A stretch of DNA of 64,000 nucleotides from Lepidurus packardi (lineage: Eukaryota; Arthropoda; Branchiopoda; Notostraca; Triopsidae): contig JAKZAN010000066.1 in the NCBI GenBank assembly GCA_023053545.1, forward strand, positions 124,001 to 188,000, written 5' to 3'. This document shows, piece after piece, positions 16,902 through 27,041 of this stretch. Each line of letters starts with the position of its first letter. The first letter of the stretch is position 1. A program made the position numbers and the translations under genes. The notes below the pieces were generated by a model. That model was not told the origin of the DNA, did not search any database, and worked only from the letters and a program-made list of their open reading frames with translations.

Positions 16902-17720
16902 CTAGATTGCAACGTCATATTCACGCAGTGCATCATTAAGTGACGTTTTTAAATCAGTTGATGGTTTGCGCTTTCCGATAATTAATGCGCATGGCACTTG
17001 GAACGATCCAGCTGCAAATTCTTTGGTATAACTTCCAGGAATAACTACTGAACGTGCAGGTACGATCCCTTTCATTTCGATTGGAGTCTCACCCGTAACA
17101 TCAATTATTTTTGTTGATGCTGTCAAGCAAACATTTGCGCCTAAAACAGCTTCTTTTTCAACACGAACCCCTTCAACAACAATACATCTTGACCCGATAA
17201 AAGCGCCATCTTCGATGATTACCGGAGCCGCTTGTAAGGGTTCTAAAACACCGCCAATTCCAACGCCACCACTAAGATGAACGTTTTTGCCAATTTGTGC
17301 GCAGCTGCCAACCGTTGCCCACGTATCAACCATTGTGCCTTCATCGACATACGCGCCAATGTTGACATAACTTGGCATTAAGATCACACCTTTTGAAATG
17401 TAAGCACCATGTCTTGCCACTGCGTTCGGAACAATTCGAATTCCTTTTTCTGCGTAATTCCTTTTCAACGGAATTTTGTCGTGGTATTCGAAAATGCCTA
17501 CTTCAAATGTCTCCATCTTTTGAATAGGAAAATACATTACGACTGCTTTTTTTACCCACTCGTTCACTTGCCAGCCATTTGCAGTTGGCTCTGCAACACG
17601 CAATGCACCCGAATCTAATAGATCCACCACTTCCCTAATTGCAGATGTGGTCTGTTCGTCCTGAAGTAGTGCCCGGTTCTCCCAAGCTGCTTCTATCGTA
17701 TTTTGAAGATTTTTCATCAT
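16902..17720 (-). CDS. dapD: 2,3,4,5-tetrahydropyridine-2,6-dicarboxylate N-succinyltransferase
   Basis: The 272-residue trimeric left-handed beta-helix enzyme transfers succinyl from succinyl-CoA to tetrahydrodipicolinate in the lysine/meso-diaminopimelate pathway. Recognisable parts are 'GIRIVPNAVARHGAYISKGVILMPSYVNIGAYVDEGTMVDTWATVGSCAQIG' in the helix (quoted in part: 'VDEGTMVDTWATVGSCAQ'), 'GGVGIGGVLEPLQAAPV' and 'FIGSRCIVVEGV'. Length is normal. Two consecutive ATGs make the first methionine ambiguous by one codon. A perfect -7 element lies 13 bases upstream. Only 15 bases separate it from the LTA-synthase-like gene, so peptidoglycan-precursor and surface-glycan genes probably share a transcript. 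Confidence 0.96.
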   Translation of the reverse strand: MMKNLQNTIEAAWENRALLQDEQTTSAIREVVDLLDSGALRVAEPTANGWQVNEWVKKAVVMYFPIQKMETFEVGIFEYHDKIPLKRNYAEKGIRIVPNAVARHGAYISKGVILMPSYVNIGAYVDEGTMVDTWATVGSCAQIGKNVHLSGGVGIGGVLEPLQAAPVIIEDGAFIGSRCIVVEGVRVEKEAVLGANVCLTASTKIIDVTGETPIEMKGIVPARSVVIPGSYTKEFAAGSFQVPCALIIGKRKPSTDLKTSLNDALREYDVAI

Positions 17721-17733
17721 TTTAAATTTTTGG

Positions 17734-17741
17734 CAAATATA
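17734..17741 (-). promoter_or_regulatory. Promoter -7 element for dapD
   Basis: TATATTTG on the minus strand, 13 bases before the start at 17720. This would give a very short leader. Confidence 0.5.
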
Positions 17742-17801
17742 CTTTCATTTATTATATAGCGCTAAAGTTGGACGATATTTGTAATACTTTATTAAACACA
17801 A

Positions 17802-17828
17802 AAAACCGCTCTTGTGAGCGGTTTTTGC
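17802..17828. terminator. Terminator of the giant T9SS protein gene
   Basis: An 11-bp perfect stem (17803-17813 with 17818-17828, loop TTGT) has A- and T-runs on both sides, so it can work in both directions. It lies just after the stop of the minus-strand giant gene. Confidence 0.85.
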
Positions 17829-17850
17829 TTTTATTCAATAAGAAGAAAAA

Positions 17851-20800
17851 CTACTTTTTGATAATTTTAATTTCGCCAGTAGTTGTTTCAGTCGATACTT
17901 TCACAATGTAAACAGATGCTGCCATATCAGACATATTCACATCAACTGAATTTGCGTTTGATGCAATCCTCTTTACCAGTCGACCACTAATGTCAAAAAT
18001 GTGAATCAGTTTAATTGGCGATGCATAGCTGATGGTAAATTGGTCCACAACTGGGTTAGGGTAGACCGACAACTGCGCCAACTCGAACGTTTGATTCGAT
18101 AAGGATGCAACAGTGAAACAGCTGCTTCTTTGTGTGCAGCCATTTGTGGTTACTTCAACTGCGTAGTCACCAATTTGAGTAGCTACAAACGATTGATTTG
18201 TTGCATTTGAAATTGGCGTAAATGAACCGTCGCACAAAACCCATTGGTACGTTGCGCCAGTTTCCACAGCCGTTAGGGTATCATCCGTACGCGTAATTGT
18301 AGCAGTTGGCAGTGGATTAATAGTCAAAACTAATGTTTCAGTAGCGCAGCCTACGGTATTCGTATAAGTGCCACTTTGACTGTATGTAACCCCTGTAACA
18401 GACCATGTATAACTTCCACATGAGGTTTGTGTAGTGCTGTTTGAAGTTGACGCAGTAACAGTAATTGTTCCGATAGCCGATACAGATCCGCAACCACCTG
18501 TTAGTGGAATGTTATAATTAAAGACGCCACTCGCGCTTGGCGTTCCGCTAATGGTAATGGTGTTTGATGCAAAAGCAGCAGTGACACCCGCAGGAAGACC
18601 AGTTGCTGTTCCAATACCAGTTGCACCCGTAGTTGTATGGGTAATACTTGTAATAGCATTATTGATACAAACTGTTGGCGAAGCCGAAGCCGTTCCAGCA
18701 GTATTGTTAGGTGTAACAGTAATTGTTCCGATAGCCGATACAGATCCGCAACCACCTGTTAGTGGAATGTCATAATTAAAGACGCCACTCGCGCTTGGCG
18801 TTCCGCTAATGGTAATGGTGTTTGATGCAAAAGCAGCAGTTACACCCGCAGGAAGTCCAGTTGCCGTTCCAATGCCAGTTGCACCCGTAGTTGTATGGGT
18901 AATACTTGTAATGGCGTTATTGATACAAACTGTTGGTGAAGCCGAAGCCGTTCCAGCAGTATTGTTAGGTGTAACAGTAATTGTTCCGATAGCCGATACA
19001 GATCCGCAACCACCTGTTAGTGGAATGTCATAATTAAAGACGCCACTCGCGCTTGGCGTTCCGCTAATAGTAATGGTGTTTGATGCAAAAGCAGCAGTTA
19101 CACCCGCAGGAAGTCCAGTTGCGGTTCCAATACCAGTTGCACCCGTAGTTGTATGGGTAATACTTGTAATAGCATTATTGATACAAACTGTTGGCGAAGC
19201 CGAAGCCGTTCCAGCAGTATTGTTAGGTGTAACGGTAATTGTTCCGATAGCCGATACAGATCCGCAACCACCTGTTAGTGGAATGTCATAATTAAAGACG
19301 CCACTCGCGCTTGGTGTTCCGCTAATGGTGATGGTGTTTGATGCATAAGCAGCAGTGACACCAGCAGGAAGTCCAGTTGCGGTTTCAATACCAGTTGCAC
19401 CCGTAGTTGTATGGGTAATACTTGTAATAGCATTGTCGATACAAACTGTCGGCGAAGCCGAAGCCGCTCCAGCAGTGTTGTTAGGTGTAACGGTAATTGT
19501 TCCGATAGCCGATACAGATCCGCAACCACCTGTTAGTGGAATATTATAATTAAAGACGCCGCTCGCGCTTGGTGTTCCGCTAATGGTAATGGTGTTTGAT
19601 GCAAAAGCAGCAGTTACACCCCCAGGAAGACCAGTTGCGGTTCCAATGCCAGTTGCACCAGTAGTTGTATGGGTAATACTTGTAATAGCGTTATTGATAC
19701 AAACTGTTGGTGAAGCCGAAGCCGTTCCAGCAGTATTGTTAGGTGTAACAGTAATTGTTCCGATAGCCGATACAGATCCGCAACCACCTGTTAGTGGAAT
19801 GTCATAATTAAAGACGCCACTCGCGCTTGGTGTTCCGCTAATGGTGATGGTGTTTGATGCATAAGCAGCAGTGACACCAGCAGGAAGTCCAGTTGCGGTT
19901 TCAATACCAGTTGCACCCGTAGTTGTATGGGTAATACTTGTAATAGCATTGTCGATACAAACTGTCGGCGAAGCCGAAGCCGCTCCAGCAGTGTTGTTAG
20001 GTGTAACGGTAATTGTTCCGATAGCCGATACAGATCCGCAACCACCTGTTAGTGGAATATTATAATTAAAGACGCCGCTCGCGCTTGGTGTTCCGCTAAT
20101 GGTAATGGTGTTTGATGCAAAAGCAGCAGTTACACCCCCAGGAAGACCAGTTGCGGTTCCAATGCCAGTTGCACCAGTAGTTGTATGGGTAATACTTGTA
20201 ATAGCGTTATTGATACAAACTGTTGGTGAAGCCGAAGCCGCTCCAGCAGTGTTGTTAGGTGTAACGGTAATTGTTCCGATAGCCGATACAGATCCGCAAC
20301 CACCTGTTAGTGGAATATTATAATTAAAGACGCCGCTCGCGCTTGGTGTTCCGCTAATGGTAATGGTGTTTGATGCAAAAGCAGCAGTTACACCCCCAGG
20401 AAGACCAGTTGCGGTTCCAATGCCAGTTGCACCAGTAGTTGTATGGGTAATACTTGTAATAGCGTTATTGATACAAACTGTTGGTGAAGCCGAAGCCGTT
20501 CCAGCAGTATTGTTAGGTGTAACAGTAATTGTTCCGATAGCCGATACAGATCCGCAACCACCTGTTAGTGGAATGTTATAATTAAAGACGCCACTCGCGC
20601 TTGGCGTTCCGCTAATGGTAATGGTGTTTGATGCAAAAGCAGCAGTTACACCCGCAGGAAGTCCAGTTGCCGTTCCAATGCCAGTTGCACCCGTAGTTGT
20701 ATGGGTAATACTTGTAATGGCGTTATTGATACAAACTGTTGGTGAAGCAGAAGCCGTTCCAATAGTATTGTTAGGATTAACGGTAACAGCTACATTTTCA

Positions 20801-23800
20801 ATATTTGTACATCCACTTGTGTTGGCGGTAGAACTAATTTCATATGTTACCGTAATTGGAGCGTTCGTTGTGTTTACAAGCGTTTCGGTAATCGTATCTG
20901 TAGTTCCGCTTGAGGCAATATTGCTGATTCCAATAACTGCAGCCCGCGACCAAGAGAAAGTTGAAGGTACTGTGGAAACAATCGTATAGGTTCCTGAAAT
21001 GTTCGTGCAGCGGTTAACTGCAGTCAGGCTTGTTAGTGTTGGTCGTGCGTTAACGATGACGCTGCGGGTAACCACCTGACTTCCGCCACCGCAAGCATCT
21101 AGTGCGCGAACAGATATTGTTGCTGTACCATTAAATGCGCTGTTCCATGTCACTACTGATGAGCTTGTTGTTCCTGCGATAGTTCCCGCTGTTGCAGGAG
21201 AAATTGCCCATCCATAACTTGCAGTCAATGAATTTGATGAAGTGGCAGTATAGGTATCGTTTCCAGTTCCCTGACATCTGTTTGTTGTACCTGAACTGAA
21301 AGCAACTGTTGAAGCAAAGGTATCTTGTCCGGTTACTGTCACATTATCGATACTAGGACCGGTTCCGATTACAGTACCATTTGTAATCCATCTAAAACCA
21401 ATAAAAACAGATGTTTGATTTTCGGCTGCAGGCGGCAGGTTGATAGCATAGCTTGTTGCATTTGGAGCCGCAAAAATAGGACTGCCAAAATTTACCCAAC
21501 TAGCATCTGTTGATGGTGTTCCAGCAATGTTATAGACTGGTTGCAAGTAATTGCCTATGTTTCCGCCTACTTTCGCGTCGAATTTGAGTATTATATTCGA
21601 CTTACCAACTGTTGAAAATGTACCATTGGATTTATAGGCCAATGTGTTGGCCACGTTAGTGCCATAAGTACAAGCTGAAGCCCCGCCTTGTGTCTCTGCT
21701 ATAGATAAAAATGACGATCCATTCACGGCACAAGAAAATGTTCCCGCTACAATATACCATTTACTATTAAATCCAAGATTCAAAGCAACCCAATTGTTTG
21801 TTGAAGTGGTGGTCGTGCCAGAAAGTTGTGCAGTAGCTAGCGATCCAAATGTTTCCAAAGGCATTAATGTCTGAGTCCCATTTACGTTTATGGTCGCAGA
21901 AGCAGCTGTGCTTACGCAGTTGTTAATCGTTCCGGTCACGGTGTAAGTGGTAGTAGTTGAAGGCGAAACCGTAATTGATGCGGATGTGGCGCCAGTACTC
22001 CATAAATAGGAAGAGGCACCTGTCGCAGTTAAAGTCACAGATCCTCCCGCAACGCAAGAAGTTGAGGTGGCTGGCGATACTGTAACAACTGGGATAGCAT
22101 TTACTGTTATGCTAATATTATAGTTTGCGCTTGTGCAGCCAGTTAAACTATTGTGGACGGTTAAAACAGCATTGTATGTTCCAACAACTGCTCCCGCAGG
22201 TATTAATACGGTAATCGCTCCGGCCTGTAAGCTCGTGTTTGTTACATCTGCAAATCCCTGAGCTTCTGCCGCAGTATTATAATCAATCGAATATTGATTT
22301 GGACTATTTGTAGGAGCTGAATATGCGAACGCTGTGCTAGTTGTTCCAAAGCATACCGATGAAGCAAGAGAAGTAAGTGTAATTGCTGGCAACTGATTAA
22401 CGGTAATTGTTGCAGTGCCAATTCTATCGCTCGATTGTGCAATACAATTCGCGTCTGAAAGTGCAGTGATGGAATAAGTTGTTGTATTTGTTGGCGATAC
22501 CGCAAACGTATACGGACTTGTACTAATACCTGTTACAATTGTACTAGCGGATCCATTACTGTACGTAAGATTCCACGGCTGGGCGCCTGAAAGCGCAACT
22601 GAAATTGTGGATGTGCCTCCAGCGCAAATTGCTGCAGTACCCGTGATAGTACTTGTAGGTCTTCTGTTCACAGTTACGGTCGCAGTGCTTCCCGAAAAAT
22701 TAGTAGAACGAGAACAATTTGTATCTGAAACTGCGACAATGGTGTATGTTGTTGTGGTGGTCGGATTAACGGCTACATTAAATGGAATGTCACTAGTAAC
22801 ATTATTTACGGTTGTATTGGTAGTTCCATTGTTATACGTAATCGAAAATGGACCATTGCCAGCTGTTGCCGAAAATGTTAATTGTCCGTTGGCACCTTCA
22901 CAAATATTACTTCCTGCTAATGAACCTTGCGGCAACTCATTTATCACAACTGTTGCAGCGATAGATGTTGTGGTCAAGGTACTGTCGCAATCGCAGCTCA
23001 CAACTACACGATATTGGCCTGCATGGGCTAAAGAAACATTGGTAAGCGCAAGTGTACTTGCTGTTTGCCCTGTAAGATTTATGCCGTTTTTTTGCCATTG
23101 ATACACAGGGTTTCCTGTTGTACAAACTGCTACAGTTGTCAGTAAAATGTTGTCACCTTCGCATGCATTTGTTGATTGTGGTGGTGTGCTTATGTCTGGA
23201 GCGTCACATCCACCGCTAGAAGTTGCAAACGAGATTGTATCACAGTTCGGGGCATCTCCTATGCAATTTTTGGGTACCACTTTCCAAAAATAAGTGGTGC
23301 TAATGGAAAGTGTACCTGTCGCAAATGACGTTCCCCCTTGATTGGCAGAAACAAGTGTTGCAGGGTTGTTAGCGCTAACCATTGTTGCGTCAGTTCCAAG
23401 ATAAACATCATATCCAGTTACATATCCTGAACTAGGTATCCAGCTTAGGGTTAGACCGGCTGGTGATTTTCCGCCAGAACCGGTTAAAGGCGAGTATCCA
23501 CTTGGACAGGAAGGCAGGTTGTATAATGAAACAGCAGCAGAGCCACTAACATTTGTCGAAACACATCCTGTACTGTTGGTTACATCCACTAACGTATACG
23601 TTGTTTGTGTACTGGGTTGAACTGATAATATATATGGGTTAGTGCTTACAGCAGATACAGTCGTATTGGCTGTGCCATCAAAGTACGTGAAAGTCCACGG
23701 GCCATTTCCACCTGTAAAGGCCACGCTGAGATTTGCACTTCCGCTTGGGCAAATAGCCGTTGTTCCGCTAATTGTTCCGCTTGCCAAACCATTAATCGTG

Positions 23801-26394
23801 ATGCTTGTTGTTGTTGAATTCGAACATCCATTGTCTGTAAAATCATATACAATGGTATGCGTTCCTGGTGCACTTGTTAATAAGTTGATAGATCCTGTGC
23901 TGGAGTCAATCACGACATTGCTATCCGTAGCGCTAAATGTTCCACCTTGCGTGCCAGTAATCGTTGGAGTTGCAGTACCGACATTGCAATAGGGAGATCC
24001 GCTATATTCGATACTTGCACTTGGTGTTTCATTAACCGCAAGCGTAAAACTAGTGCTCGCACTAACACAACCGTTCGAGTTTCTTACCGAAAGATTTCCT
24101 GTGTAGATTCCCGCAGCAGTTCCGGCTGGCACTGATATTGAAATGCTACCAGGCGTTAATGTCGCGTTAGCAATTGCAGCAAACGTATTGCTTGGGGATG
24201 CATTCCATGAAATGCTATATGAAATTGGTGAATTAGTCGGCGTAGTGTACGACAATATTGTGCTTTGCGCGCTTGCTGATTGGCACACTGCTGCTGCTGA
24301 AGCATTTGCCGCAACGCTTGGTGCTGGATTAACAGTTAGTGTTGCAATTGATGATGTTATAGTTCCTCCACAAGAATTGCTAACAATGCATCTGTAAGTA
24401 TATCCGCTTAAAGATGAACTAACTGACGAAATTGCCAAATTTGCGGTTGCAACGCCAGCGTATACGCCTGTATTGGCCAGATTTGTAAAGCCTGAGCCGG
24501 TGTTTACTTGCCATTGGTAAATCGGATTTCCCGTTCCTGTTGGGCTTGAAGCTGTTACATTAAAGGCAGCTGCAGCATTGACACAAACGGTGCTATTAGC
24601 AGGTTGAGTGCTCACTGTGGGATTTGCACAAATGGTAATCAAATAGTCTTCGGTTTCGCCGCTCGCAAAACTAGTACATCCGTCGCCCGAGCCGTTAGGG
24701 TTGCCAGCACCGCGCGAACGAACTCTCATTCGAGTAGCTCCTAAAATCGCATTTGCTGGAACAGAAATAGTGGAGGTTCCGGCGAGTCCTGTGGTATAAA
24801 CTTGAACCCATTCGCTTGCTTCAAACAAACTGTTTTTGTTATAATCGATCCAAACTGACACGATTGAACTTGCAGCAGTATTTACGGTAATGCTATAAGT
24901 CGTACTCGGATACAAGGTTGTTGTGGCTGTTTGGATGGAATAACTTGGTAGAGCGCATGTTCCTGAAGTTGTATTGATGTCGCCAACATTTACTTTTGTA
25001 ATACACGCTGTTGCTGCAGTATGTAAATTGGTGTTGCAATAAGTAGAGCAATCATAAAAAATTAGTTGTGATGCAGAAAATGCAATCGCTCCGCCATTTG
25101 TACAGGTTGCTTTTAATCTAAAATATTTATCTACAGAAGTTAATGTAACGGAATAGCTTTCAGTGGTAGCTCCTGAAATATCGGTCCAACTTGCATTATC
25201 ATTCGATTCTTGCCATTGGTAAGCAATCCCAAACTCAGTTAATGGAGTAGCAAGCGTCAAAGTAGTCGATTGCGAGGTGCTAGAGCAAGATGTTGGAGAT
25301 GTTGCACTTAGCATGCCAGGATTGGGGGCGCCTGAACATGCAGCAGCTGCCGAGATATTTATGGTATAATCTTCAATATCGTTATACGTAGCAGCACTAC
25401 TGTCACAAGGCCCAGATATGGCGGCAGAAAATTTAAAGAAAACTCGCATTCTTGTAGAACCTACAATAGATCCAGGCGGAATTGTAATTGCTTGTGTCTG
25501 AGTTGCTGCGGTATTTGGCGCATTAAGCATGACTTGTTCCCCTGAATCAAGAAAATCTCCATCGCCATTAAAATCAATCCAAGCCCCAATAGCACATGTT
25601 TGGGTAGTAGTCTTTGTAACAGATAAAGTATAACTACTTCCTTGAATCACACTGGTAGAAAGCCCAGTGCAAAGGTATCCTGTTTCTGAACTGTTTCTGT
25701 TGATAGTTCCAAAGCTTACGTTAGTAATTGTTCCAGCAGCAGTACTAGTTCCTATCGTTGGCACACAATAGCTTTCGCACTGAGGCGAATTGTATTCTAT
25801 AACTGACAAATCGTCTAAAAACATATTTGCAGATGCCGTTGCGCCTTGATACATCTGAAAACCAATGAACTTGGTTTCTGTTGAGGCGACCGTAAATCCA
25901 ACCGTAATCTTTGTATAACCAGTACCCGAGATGGTTGTTGCATCTAAAATCATATCTGCGGAGCCATTTGCAACGCTATTCATTGCGGCATTTGTCGCAG
26001 TACTATTTTTTATTATTCGCAGCGAGCCAGAAGCTGTGGCTATTTTCGCGTAGGCTGTAACAATATAAAATTTTCCAGCCGTGAACGTTAACGCCGAAGT
26101 TGAAATTATAGACCCATCATAAATTTTTCCAGAACCTCCCGAATTTGCAACAATTCTCCCGCAATTTGCAGCGAAATTTCCGCCAGTTGCAGAAAGTCCC
26201 AAAGATAGACCATTAGTAAGACTATAGGTCGGCACAGGATTTCCTGGCTCGAATCCTGTTGCCCAAATAGTGGTTTGAGTCCTTGCAATTGGGCCCGCTA
26301 AGACCAGAATCAGAATTATCAATTTCTGCAGTTTTGAGCCAACTAATATTTTATTAGTTTTTTCGGTCATTTTTTTGAGTAATTGTTGCATCAT
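17851..26394 (-). CDS. Giant secreted repeat protein with type A T9SS sorting domain
   Basis: This 2847-residue exported protein has a signal peptide with hydrophobic core '[13 protein letters not shown]' (cleavage near residue 40). Two GEVED-like domains are marked by '[16 protein letters not shown]' and '[15 protein letters not shown]'. They are followed by many Ig/PKD-like, Ser/Thr- and Cys-containing modules, and by nine tandem 86-residue repeats (residues 1873-2646). The type A C-terminal sorting domain starts near '[12 protein letters not shown]' and ends 'GEIKIIKK'. Type IX secretion cargo of this design is anchored or released at the surface and often acts as adhesin. It is flanked by a terminator and by ruvX on the other strand. 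Start could be the first, second or ninth residue (all Met). No enzymatic domain is recognised. Confidence 0.9.
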   Translation of the reverse strand: MMQQLLKKMTEKTNKILVGSKLQKLIILILVLAGPIARTQTTIWATGFEPGNPVPTYSLTNGLSLGLSATGGNFAANCGRIVANSGGSGKIYDGSIISTSALTFTAGKFYIVTAYAKIATASGSLRIIKNSTATNAAMNSVANGSADMILDATTISGTGYTKITVGFTVASTETKFIGFQMYQGATASANMFLDDLSVIEYNSPQCESYCVPTIGTSTAAGTITNVSFGTINRNSSETGYLCTGLSTSVIQGSSYTLSVTKTTTQTCAIGAWIDFNGDGDFLDSGEQVMLNAPNTAATQTQAITIPPGSIVGSTRMRVFFKFSAAISGPCDSSAATYNDIEDYTINISAAAACSGAPNPGMLSATSPTSCSSTSQSTTLTLATPLTEFGIAYQWQESNDNASWTDISGATTESYSVTLTSVDKYFRLKATCTNGGAIAFSASQLIFYDCSTYCNTNLHTAATACITKVNVGDINTTSGTCALPSYSIQTATTTLYPSTTYSITVNTAASSIVSVWIDYNKNSLFEASEWVQVYTTGLAGTSTISVPANAILGATRMRVRSRGAGNPNGSGDGCTSFASGETEDYLITICANPTVSTQPANSTVCVNAAAAFNVTASSPTGTGNPIYQWQVNTGSGFTNLANTGVYAGVATANLAISSVSSSLSGYTYRCIVSNSCGGTITSSIATLTVNPAPSVAANASAAAVCQSASAQSTILSYTTPTNSPISYSISWNASPSNTFAAIANATLTPGSISISVPAGTAAGIYTGNLSVRNSNGCVSASTSFTLAVNETPSASIEYSGSPYCNVGTATPTITGTQGGTFSATDSNVVIDSSTGSINLLTSAPGTHTIVYDFTDNGCSNSTTTSITINGLASGTISGTTAICPSGSANLSVAFTGGNGPWTFTYFDGTANTTVSAVSTNPYILSVQPSTQTTYTLVDVTNSTGCVSTNVSGSAAVSLYNLPSCPSGYSPLTGSGGKSPAGLTLSWIPSSGYVTGYDVYLGTDATMVSANNPATLVSANQGGTSFATGTLSISTTYFWKVVPKNCIGDAPNCDTISFATSSGGCDAPDISTPPQSTNACEGDNILLTTVAVCTTGNPVYQWQKNGINLTGQTASTLALTNVSLAHAGQYRVVVSCDCDSTLTTTSIAATVVINELPQGSLAGSNICEGANGQLTFSATAGNGPFSITYNNGTTNTTVNNVTSDIPFNVAVNPTTTTTYTIVAVSDTNCSRSTNFSGSTATVTVNRRPTSTITGTAAICAGGTSTISVALSGAQPWNLTYSNGSASTIVTGISTSPYTFAVSPTNTTTYSITALSDANCIAQSSDRIGTATITVNQLPAITLTSLASSVCFGTTSTAFAYSAPTNSPNQYSIDYNTAAEAQGFADVTNTSLQAGAITVLIPAGAVVGTYNAVLTVHNSLTGCTSANYNISITVNAIPVVTVSPATSTSCVAGGSVTLTATGASSYLWSTGATSASITVSPSTTTTYTVTGTINNCVSTAASATINVNGTQTLMPLETFGSLATAQLSGTTTTSTNNWVALNLGFNSKWYIVAGTFSCAVNGSSFLSIAETQGGASACTYGTNVANTLAYKSNGTFSTVGKSNIILKFDAKVGGNIGNYLQPVYNIAGTPSTDASWVNFGSPIFAAPNATSYAINLPPAAENQTSVFIGFRWITNGTVIGTGPSIDNVTVTGQDTFASTVAFSSGTTNRCQGTGNDTYTATSSNSLTASYGWAISPATAGTIAGTTSSSVVTWNSAFNGTATISVRALDACGGGSQVVTRSVIVNARPTLTSLTAVNRCTNISGTYTIVSTVPSTFSWSRAAVIGISNIASSGTTDTITETLVNTTNAPITVTYEISSTANTSGCTNIENVAVTVNPNNTIGTASASPTVCINNAITSITHTTTGATGIGTATGLPAGVTAAFASNTITISGTPSASGVFNYNIPLTGGCGSVSAIGTITVTPNNTAGTASASPTVCINNAITSITHTTTGATGIGTATGLPGGVTAAFASNTITISGTPSASGVFNYNIPLTGGCGSVSAIGTITVTPNNTAGAASASPTVCINNAITSITHTTTGATGIGTATGLPGGVTAAFASNTITISGTPSASGVFNYNIPLTGGCGSVSAIGTITVTPNNTAGAASASPTVCIDNAITSITHTTTGATGIETATGLPAGVTAAYASNTITISGTPSASGVFNYDIPLTGGCGSVSAIGTITVTPNNTAGTASASPTVCINNAITSITHTTTGATGIGTATGLPGGVTAAFASNTITISGTPSASGVFNYNIPLTGGCGSVSAIGTITVTPNNTAGAASASPTVCIDNAITSITHTTTGATGIETATGLPAGVTAAYASNTITISGTPSASGVFNYDIPLTGGCGSVSAIGTITVTPNNTAGTASASPTVCINNAITSITHTTTGATGIGTATGLPAGVTAAFASNTITISGTPSASGVFNYDIPLTGGCGSVSAIGTITVTPNNTAGTASASPTVCINNAITSITHTTTGATGIGTATGLPAGVTAAFASNTITISGTPSASGVFNYDIPLTGGCGSVSAIGTITVTPNNTAGTASASPTVCINNAITSITHTTTGATGIGTATGLPAGVTAAFASNTITISGTPSASGVFNYNIPLTGGCGSVSAIGTITVTASTSNSTTQTSCGSYTWSVTGVTYSQSGTYTNTVGCATETLVLTINPLPTATITRTDDTLTAVETGATYQWVLCDGSFTPISNATNQSFVATQIGDYAVEVTTNGCTQRSSCFTVASLSNQTFELAQLSVYPNPVVDQFTISYASPIKLIHIFDISGRLVKRIASNANSVDVNMSDMAASVYIVKVSTETTTGEIKIIKK
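18457..20778 (-). repeat. Nine tandem copies of a 258-bp coding repeat
   Basis: Nine in-frame 258-bp units (86 codons each) lie end to end; the phase marker CAGATCCGCAACCACCTG recurs every 258 bases from about 18483 to 20547. Each unit encodes a putative Ig-like module containing 'ASPTVCI', '[10 protein letters not shown]', '[13 protein letters not shown]' and '[14 protein letters not shown]', with a conserved Cys pair. Units differ by few substitutions. Bases 19235-19724 are identical to 19751-20240 (490 bp at an offset of two units), showing a recent two-unit duplication. The upstream-most unit (protein order) is most diverged at its first residues. Confidence 0.97.
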
Positions 26395-26612
26395 ATGGTA
26401 AATAATTTGAATTTTAATTAAGATATTCTAAATTTTTAGTGGATATTGTATTTGTGAAAAATATAATAAAACGCATAAAAGTTGTTAATTTACTTGATAA
26501 AATACATCAATATCGGTTTAAAAGTAATTTTAGTAAGGTTTTACGTTCGTTTTTATAAAGGAATTTGGAAATATTCTCATCCTAGTTCGTATGCAGTATT
26601 TGTTTTATAACA

Positions 26613-26620
26613 TATCTTTG
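26613..26620 (+). promoter_or_regulatory. Promoter -7 element for ruvX
   Basis: TATCTTTG ends only four bases before the ATG at 26625, so transcription would start at or next to the start codon (candidate leaderless mRNA). The 230-bp divergent gap shows no other clear signal. Confidence 0.5.
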
Positions 26621-26624
26621 TCTT

Positions 26625-27041
26625 ATGCCACGAATACTTTCAATAGACTACGGAATTACAAGAACAGGTTTGGCTGTTACTGATGAATTGCAAATTATTG
26701 CTAGTGGTTTAACTACTGTGCATACTAAAGAATTGTTCGCGTTTTTGACTAATTACTTTCTGACAGAGTCAGTCGAAAAAGTGCTAATTGGCGATCCACG
26801 TCAAATGGACAATACCCCATCTGAAAGTGCAGTAATAATTAATGAATTCGCAGAAAAATTTTCGCTAACATTCCCAAAAATTAAGGTGGTTAGGGTTGAT
26901 GAGCGTTTCACTTCTAAACTAGCGTTTCAAGCTATGATTGACAGTGGATTAAGTAAAAAACAACGCCAAAATAAAGGCCTCGTCGACGAAATATCGGCAA
27001 CAATTATGCTGCAAGATTACTTGTCAAGAAAGATGTTTTAG
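26625..27041 (+). CDS. ruvX: RuvX/YqgF family pre-16S rRNA nuclease
   Basis: The 138-residue RNase H-fold protein is predicted to process the 5' end of 16S rRNA precursor. Catalytic acidic residues are seen in 'LSIDYGITRTGLAVTD' (D8), 'VLIGDPRQMD', 'VRVDERFTSKLAF' and 'LVDEISATIMLQDYL'. The first motif is normally DYGxKR(T/I)G; here it reads DYGITRTG, with threonine where lysine is common. Length is normal. It is transcribed away from the giant secreted protein gene and its last four bases overlap the convergent FUSC gene. Gene name is secure; the exact role rests on E. coli work. Confidence 0.93.
   Translation: MPRILSIDYGITRTGLAVTDELQIIASGLTTVHTKELFAFLTNYFLTESVEKVLIGDPRQMDNTPSESAVIINEFAEKFSLTFPKIKVVRVDERFTSKLAFQAMIDSGLSKKQRQNKGLVDEISATIMLQDYLSRKMF

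Noticed and set aside
18457..20778. CRISPR array
   Set aside because: The units are 258 bp, in frame, protein-coding and have no unique spacers; no cas genes are present.
18551..20989. Series of open plus-strand frames of 64-124 codons repeating across the array
   Set aside because: They are mirror images of the repetitive minus-strand coding sequence, have valine/proline-rich low-complexity translations and vary only as the repeat does; no start signals.
22607..23101. 164-codon plus-strand open frame
   Set aside because: It lies antisense to the Ig-like part of the giant protein and mirrors its Thr/Ala/Asn-rich codons.
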